DNA of 8,767 bases from JAMOQA01 sp964420365 (GTDB lineage: Bacteria; Acidobacteriota; Polarisedimenticolia; J045), in the NCBI GenBank assembly GCA_964420365.1, contig CAYQTA010000042.1, positions 1 to 8,767 of the forward strand, in the 5' to 3' direction. The translations under genes and the position numbers were made by a program. Below, piece after piece: positions 6,114 to 8,767 of the stretch (the first letter of the stretch is position 1; every line of letters begins with the position of its first letter). The notes under the pieces were generated by a model. It was not told the DNA's origin. It ran no database searches and worked only from the letters and a program-made list of their open reading frames with translations.

Positions 6114-7963
6114 GAGGCCGTCTCCCGCCGGCGTGGCCTCCCCTGCCCCACCGCCGCCGCCAGGAGGGCGAGGGCGGCCGGCGTGACACCCGGAATCCTG
6201 GAGGCCTGGCCCAGGTTCCGTGGGCGAACCTCGGCGAGCCGCTGGCGGATCTCCGTCGAGAGACCCGGGAGCTCGTCGTACCGGAACCCGGGCGGGATGC
6301 GGATCGACTCGGCACGGCGAAGCTTCTCCGCCTCGCGGAGCTCGCGCTCCAGGTAGCCCCGGTACCGAACCAGGTGGACCAGCGTCTCGCGATCGCGAGG
6401 TCCGAGGACCGGACCTTCCGGCAGGGATTCGGCGAGGACCTTCTCCGCGTCCTCGCCCCGGCGGATCCGGTCCGCCGGGGTCGTCGGCCGGGAGGCCCGC
6501 AGTTCGCCATCCCGCTCGATCGCCTGGAGCGCCGCCTCGATCCGCTGCCAGCGATCCGCCGCGCGGCGGGCCCGGTCCGGGTCCACGAGGCCGAGGGCTT
6601 CCGCGACCGGCGTGAGCCTGCGGTCGGCCGTGTCGGGCGCCAGGGAGAGCCGCAGCTCGGCCCGCGACGTGAACATCCGGTACGGCTCGAGGACCCCGCG
6701 CGTCGCCAGGTCGTCCACGAGGACACCCAGGTACGACGAGAACCGGTCCGGGACGAACGGTTCCTGCCCGAGGGCGGAGCGGACGGCATTGATCCCCGCA
6801 ACCAGGCCGAGGGCCGCCGCCTCCTCGTACCCGGTCGTGCCGCAGACCTGTCCGGCCAGGAAAAGCCCCCGGAGAACGCGTGTTTCCAGGTTGCGGAGGA
6901 GCTGGGTCGGCGGGACGTAGTCGTACTCCACCGCGTACCCGTAGCGGGCAATCGTCACGTCTTCGAGCCCCGGGATCGCCCGGACCATCTCCTCCTGGAC
7001 CTCCTCGGGCATGCTGGTCGAGAAGCCGTTGAGGTAGACCCAGGGATGGTCGAGCCCCATCGGTTCCAGGTGGAGAAGGTGCTGGTCCCTGTCGGGGAAC
7101 TTGACGACCTTGTCCTCGAAGGAGGGACAGTAACGGGGTCCCAGCGCGCGGATCTTCCCGCCGTAGAGGGGCGAACGGTCCAGGTTGCGGCGGACGATCT
7201 CGTGCACGCGGGGGGTCGTCCGGGCGAGCCACGTGGTGAGCTGGGGCAGGCGGGGCTCGAAACGGTCGCGGTAGAGGTGGAGGAACGACAGGGGCTCGGG
7301 TTCCGGGTCACCGGGCTGGGGCTCGAATCGCGCCGGGTCGATCGAGTCGCGCAGGAGCCTCGGGGGGGTCCCCGTCTTGAAACGGCCAAGGTGAAGGCCG
7401 AGGCCCGCGAGCGCTTCGTGAAGGGGCAGGGAGGGAGGCTCCCCGATCCGCCCGCCCTCGAGAACTTCCTCGCCCCGGAAAAGGCGGCCGCGGAGGAACG
7501 TCCCGGTCGTGACGACCGCCGCGGCGGCGGGGAGGAGCCGGCCGTCCGCCGTCTCGATCCCGGCGAGGCGACCTCGTTCCACCCGGAACGTCGCGGCTTC
7601 TCCCTCGACGACCTCGATGTGCGGATGTCGCAGGAGGGTTTCCATCGCCCGGGGATAGGCCTCGTAATCCTCCTGGACCCGCGGACCGCGTACCGCGGGA
7701 CCACGAGAACGGTTCAGGACGCGGAAGTGGATGCCGGCGAGGTCCGCGGCGAGGCCGATCAGGCCGCCCATCGCGTCGATCTCGCGGACCAGGTGGGACT
7801 TTCCAATGCCGCCGATCGAGGGGTTGCACGAGAGGCGCACGAGGGCGTCGCGCCGGAGCGTGACCAGGACGACGTCCGCGCCGAGGCGTGCGGCCGCGTG
7901 GGCCGCCTCGACCCCGGCGTGGCCGCCACCGACGACGACGATGGGAGGGAGAGTTTTCATCAT
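6110..7963 (-). CDS. mnmG: tRNA uridine-5-carboxymethylaminomethyl modification enzyme MnmG (GidA)
   Basis: MnmG is the FAD- and NADH-dependent partner of MnmE in forming (c)mnm5U at the tRNA wobble position. The 617-residue product is of normal length. It has the FAD dinucleotide loop VGGGHAG (11-17), catalytic Cys47 in LSCNPSIGGIGKSHLVREID, the TTGTFLRGRLF motif (152-162), FKTGTPPRL (195-203), the second active-site cysteine Cys279 in RYCPSFEDKVVKF, GQVCGTTGYEEAAALGLVAGINA around 371-393, and the C-terminal helical MnmE-binding domain with TSRAELRL. The ATG at 7963 (followed by a second ATG) is chosen because the family begins just before the FAD loop and GGGAG lies 9 nt upstream. The frame stays open for another 700 bp upstream, but that stretch is the parS repeat region and is not coding. 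Its stop overlaps the rsmG start by 4 bp. No clear promoter was identified; regulation from the adjacent ParB-loading region is conceivable. Confidence 0.97.
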   Translation of the reverse strand: MMKTLPPIVVVGGGHAGVEAAHAAARLGADVVLVTLRRDALVRLSCNPSIGGIGKSHLVREIDAMGGLIGLAADLAGIHFRVLNRSRGPAVRGPRVQEDYEAYPRAMETLLRHPHIEVVEGEAATFRVERGRLAGIETADGRLLPAAAAVVTTGTFLRGRLFRGEEVLEGGRIGEPPSLPLHEALAGLGLHLGRFKTGTPPRLLRDSIDPARFEPQPGDPEPEPLSFLHLYRDRFEPRLPQLTTWLARTTPRVHEIVRRNLDRSPLYGGKIRALGPRYCPSFEDKVVKFPDRDQHLLHLEPMGLDHPWVYLNGFSTSMPEEVQEEMVRAIPGLEDVTIARYGYAVEYDYVPPTQLLRNLETRVLRGLFLAGQVCGTTGYEEAAALGLVAGINAVRSALGQEPFVPDRFSSYLGVLVDDLATRGVLEPYRMFTSRAELRLSLAPDTADRRLTPVAEALGLVDPDRARRAADRWQRIEAALQAIERDGELRASRPTTPADRIRRGEDAEKVLAESLPEGPVLGPRDRETLVHLVRYRGYLERELREAEKLRRAESIRIPPGFRYDELPGLSTEIRQRLAEVRPRNLGQASRIPGVTPAALALLAAAVGQGRPRRRETAS

Positions 7964-8045
7964 CCCCGGCCGCTCCCGTTCATTCTCCGGAACCTGCCCC
8001 GCCGCGACAGGGTGCCGCTTCCGACGGCCGCGCGCAAGCGCCGGG

Positions 8046-8061
8046 TGTTCCACGTGGAACA
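8046..8061. other. parS: parS site 1 (triplet A)
   Basis: A perfect 16-bp palindrome, TGTTCCACGTGGAACA, that fits the widely conserved ParB-binding parS consensus (TGTTNCACGTGNAACA). It is the nearest site to mnmG, 82 bp before its ATG. Unlike the other five copies the base before it is G rather than A, and an extra 8 bp precedes it relative to site 4. Confidence 0.92.
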
Positions 8062-8117
8062 TTCGCAAGTGGCGAAGGGGAGGGGAGATCCGCGCTCCGG
8101 TCGACCCGGCTGGAGGA

Positions 8118-8133
8118 TGTTCCACGTGGAACA
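8118..8133. other. parS: parS site 2 (triplet A)
   Basis: An identical 16-bp parS palindrome 72 bp (start to start) from site 1. It is the counterpart of site 5 in the second unit. The base 3' of the palindrome is A, where the other copies have T. Confidence 0.92.
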
Positions 8134-8224
8134 ACCTGCAGAGAGCCGTCCGGGCATCCGGAGGGGCCGCCGGGCCGGCCAAGGAGATGGGCGTTCCTTC
8201 CGGTCGGGCCCGCGTCGCCGGGGA

Positions 8225-8240
8225 TGTTCCACGTGGAACA
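8225..8240. other. parS: parS site 3 (triplet A)
   Basis: An identical 16-bp parS palindrome 107 bp from site 2. It lies within the 83-bp block that is repeated without a mismatch around site 6. Confidence 0.92.
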
Positions 8241-8266
8241 TTTCCTGGCAGCGACCGGTCCGGGGC

Positions 8267-8284
8267 GGGCCCGAGATCGGACCC
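8267..8284. repeat. Second inverted-repeat family, copy R1
   Basis: GGGCCCGAGATCGGACCC is a short interrupted palindrome with core CCGA-GA-TCGG and one wobble mismatch in the arms. It is followed by GGGGGAATCGTCCGA, a flank also seen after copy R3. Confidence 0.6.
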
Positions 8285-8320
8285 GGGGGGAATCGTCCGA
8301 GCCACCGGGCGGGGTGGGGA

Positions 8321-8336
8321 GGCCCGAGATCTGGCC
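8321..8336. repeat. Second inverted-repeat family, copy R2 (degenerate)
   Basis: GGCCCGAGATCTGGCC is the same motif with a T in place of the first G of the right arm. It begins 54 bp after R1 and corresponds to R5 in unit B. Confidence 0.5.
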
Positions 8337-8370
8337 CGCTGGCTCGCCTCCACGCCCAGGTGCGATGGCA

Positions 8371-8387
8371 GGTCCGAGATCGGACCC
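8371..8387. repeat. Second inverted-repeat family, copy R3
   Basis: GGTCCGA-GA-TCGGACC is a perfect interrupted palindrome with 7-bp arms and a 2-nt centre, starting 50 bp after R2. Confidence 0.62.
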
Positions 8388-8394
8388 GGGGAAT

Positions 8395-8412
8395 CGCCCG
8401 AAGGTTCGGGCG
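8395..8412. repeat. Perfect 8-bp-arm hairpin next to R3
   Basis: CGCCCGAA-GG-TTCGGGCG is a perfect inverted repeat around 2 nt. The CCCGAA arms resemble those of R5 (GGCCCGA), so it may be a further variant of the second family. With no T-run on either strand it is not a typical terminator. Confidence 0.5.
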
Positions 8413-8463
8413 GGCCGGGTCCGGCGGGATTCTCGGAGTGCGGGCGCCACGGGCCGCGCGCAA

Positions 8464-8479
8464 TGTTCCACGTGGAACA
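8464..8479. other. parS: parS site 4 (triplet B)
   Basis: An identical 16-bp parS palindrome, 418 bp from site 1 and 239 bp from site 3. It opens the second triplet; both it and site 1 are followed by CGCAAGTGG and a GGGGAGGGG stretch. Confidence 0.92.
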
Positions 8480-8535
8480 TCCGCAAGTGGGGGCAGGGGA
8501 GGGGCTTGTGGGCGGAGGCCTGTCCGCGGGGGCGA

Positions 8536-8551
8536 TGTTCCACGTGGAACA
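8536..8551. other. parS: parS site 5 (triplet B)
   Basis: An identical 16-bp parS palindrome 72 bp from site 4, exactly repeating the site 1-2 interval, although the 56 bp between the sites has diverged. Confidence 0.92.
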
Positions 8552-8642
8552 TCCGGGGGAGAGCCGTCCCTGCATCCGGAGGGGTGGCCGGGCCGGCCAA
8601 GGAGATGGGCGTTCCTTCCGGTCGGGCCCGCGTCGCCGGGGA

Positions 8643-8658
8643 TGTTCCACGTGGAACA
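8643..8658. other. parS: parS site 6 (triplet B)
   Basis: An identical 16-bp parS palindrome 107 bp from site 5, exactly repeating the site 2-3 interval. It is the last site before the window edge; more copies may follow outside. Confidence 0.92.
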
Positions 8659-8682
8659 TTTCCTGGCAGGACCGTCCGGGGC

Positions 8683-8700
8683 GGGTCCGAGATCGGGCCC
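8683..8700. repeat. Second inverted-repeat family, copy R4
   Basis: GGGTCCGA-GA-TCGGGCCC has 8-bp arms with a single T/C difference. It is the unit B counterpart of R1, 42 bp after the start of parS site 6, just as R1 follows site 3. Confidence 0.6.
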
Positions 8701-8733
8701 CGGAAGCTCTCGGACGTCGGGAATGACAGGGCT

Positions 8734-8749
8734 GGCCCGAAATCGGGCC
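8734..8749. repeat. Second inverted-repeat family, copy R5
   Basis: GGCCCGA-AA-TCGGGCC is a perfect interrupted palindrome with 7-bp arms. It starts 51 bp after R4 and is the counterpart of R2, but with the arms restored to perfect symmetry. Confidence 0.6.
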
Positions 8750-8767
8750 TGCTGGCCGCCGCCACGC

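Larger units (their letters stand above)
8026..8451. repeat. Tandem duplication, unit A (parS sites 1-3)
   Basis: This is the first copy of a direct repeat with a period of about 418 bp. It starts at a shared GGCCGCGCGCAA, contains three parS sites and three CCGA-RA-TCGG inverted repeats, and ends where the same GGCCGCGCGCAA recurs. Positions 8169-8251 match 8587-8669 with no mismatch over 83 bp; 8141-8168 match with four mismatches. An 8-bp indel just before site 1 separates the copies there. Confidence 0.85.
7964..8767. other. Gene-free parS/repeat region upstream of mnmG (probable centromere)
   Basis: These 804 bp hold no credible gene. The open frames across it owe their length to GC content and are built from repeated translations of the same palindrome. 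It contains six perfect parS-type sites, a tandem duplication of about 418 bp, a second family of at least five short inverted repeats, and one 8-bp-arm hairpin. The first 82 bp (7964-8045) form the mnmG leader and show only its ribosome-binding site. No DnaA boxes (TTATNCACA) or AT-rich unwinding stretch is visible, so oriC itself is probably not here. The arrangement suits a chromosomal centromere where ParB loads and SMC is recruited. Confidence 0.85.
8452..8767. repeat. Tandem duplication, unit B (parS sites 4-6, truncated by window)
   Basis: This is the second copy of the repeat, cut by the window edge. Homology to unit A continues past site 6: the inverted repeats at 8683 and 8734 correspond to those at 8267 and 8321, and the sequence after the latter (GCTGG...GCC..CCACGC) still matches, with small indels. 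The region between sites 4 and 5 is the most diverged part. By analogy a third inverted repeat would lie just outside the window. Confidence 0.82.

Noticed and set aside
1337..7234. Isolated CACGTG cores at 1337-1342, 5315-5320 and 7229-7234 as extra parS sites
   Set aside because: They lack the TGTTC/GAACA arms and lie within coding sequence.
8046..8658. CRISPR array
   Set aside because: The repeats are 16-bp perfect palindromes with spacers of 56, 91 and 223 bp that are themselves duplicated; no cas genes or uniform unique spacers.
7964..8659. N-terminal extension of mnmG by about 232 codons (open frame to 8659)
   Set aside because: The added sequence is translated from the parS array, with repeated FHVEH and STWN peptides that are the palindrome read in different frames. 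The family start and a ribosome-binding site fit the ATG at 7963.
7731..8726. Plus-strand and other long open frames across the parS array
   Set aside because: They lack family similarity, lie antisense to mnmG in part, and consist of repeat-derived peptides. High GC content keeps frames open by chance.
7964..8767. oriC
   Set aside because: No DnaA boxes or AT-rich unwinding region are visible; the region is a ParB-site cluster, probably close to but not at the origin.

Overview
The window is very GC-rich bacterial chromosome, densely coding, with no mobile element, tRNA or rRNA visible. It reads as chromosomal core sequence from near a replication origin: mnmE, rsmG and mnmG, genes that often lie near oriC, stand beside a dense cluster of perfect parS-type palindromes. 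The lineage cannot be fixed from sequence alone. GC content, a eukaryote-like Ser/Thr kinase and secreted or exchanger membrane proteins would suit a group such as Acidobacteriota, Myxococcota or Gemmatimonadota, but this is only a guess.

Layout. (1) Positions 1-3588, all on the minus strand, hold an apparent transcription unit read right to left: a small secreted, membrane-anchored protein with a carboxypeptidase-regulatory-like beta-sandwich (3022-3588), two different cation/proton exchanger-like membrane proteins coupled by an ATGA overlap (1749-2993 and 325-1752), and, after a 63-bp gap, the first 87 residues of a Ser/Thr protein kinase cut by the window edge (1-261). A promoter with a perfect TTGACA -35 box and a 17-bp spacer sits just upstream (3628-3656). 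(2) mnmE runs on the plus strand (3735-5078), followed by a small one-helix Cys-rich protein resembling FeoB-associated proteins (5174-5491). (3) rsmG and mnmG lie on the minus strand (5352-6113 and 6110-7963), coupled by a GTGA overlap; they converge on the small Cys-rich gene, and the 3' ends overlap by 140 bp. (4) Positions 7964-8767 hold no credible gene. They carry six identical copies of the parS palindrome TGTTCCACGTGGAACA, arranged as two triplets with exactly the same internal spacing (72 and 107 bp), inside an approximately 418-bp tandem duplication that runs off the right edge. A second family of short inverted repeats (core CCGA-RA-TCGG, about 50 bp apart) occupies the rest of each unit.

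How it works together. MnmE and MnmG together make the (carboxymethyl)aminomethyl modification of wobble uridine in tRNA, and RsmG methylates 16S rRNA. The parS cluster is the expected loading site for a ParB protein that segregates the chromosome; parA and parB are not in the window. The most striking material is the duplicated parS array with its interleaved second repeat family. The next most interesting points are an MnmE whose G4 motif reads THAD instead of N/TKxD, and the paired exchangers with different putative ion-site acids.
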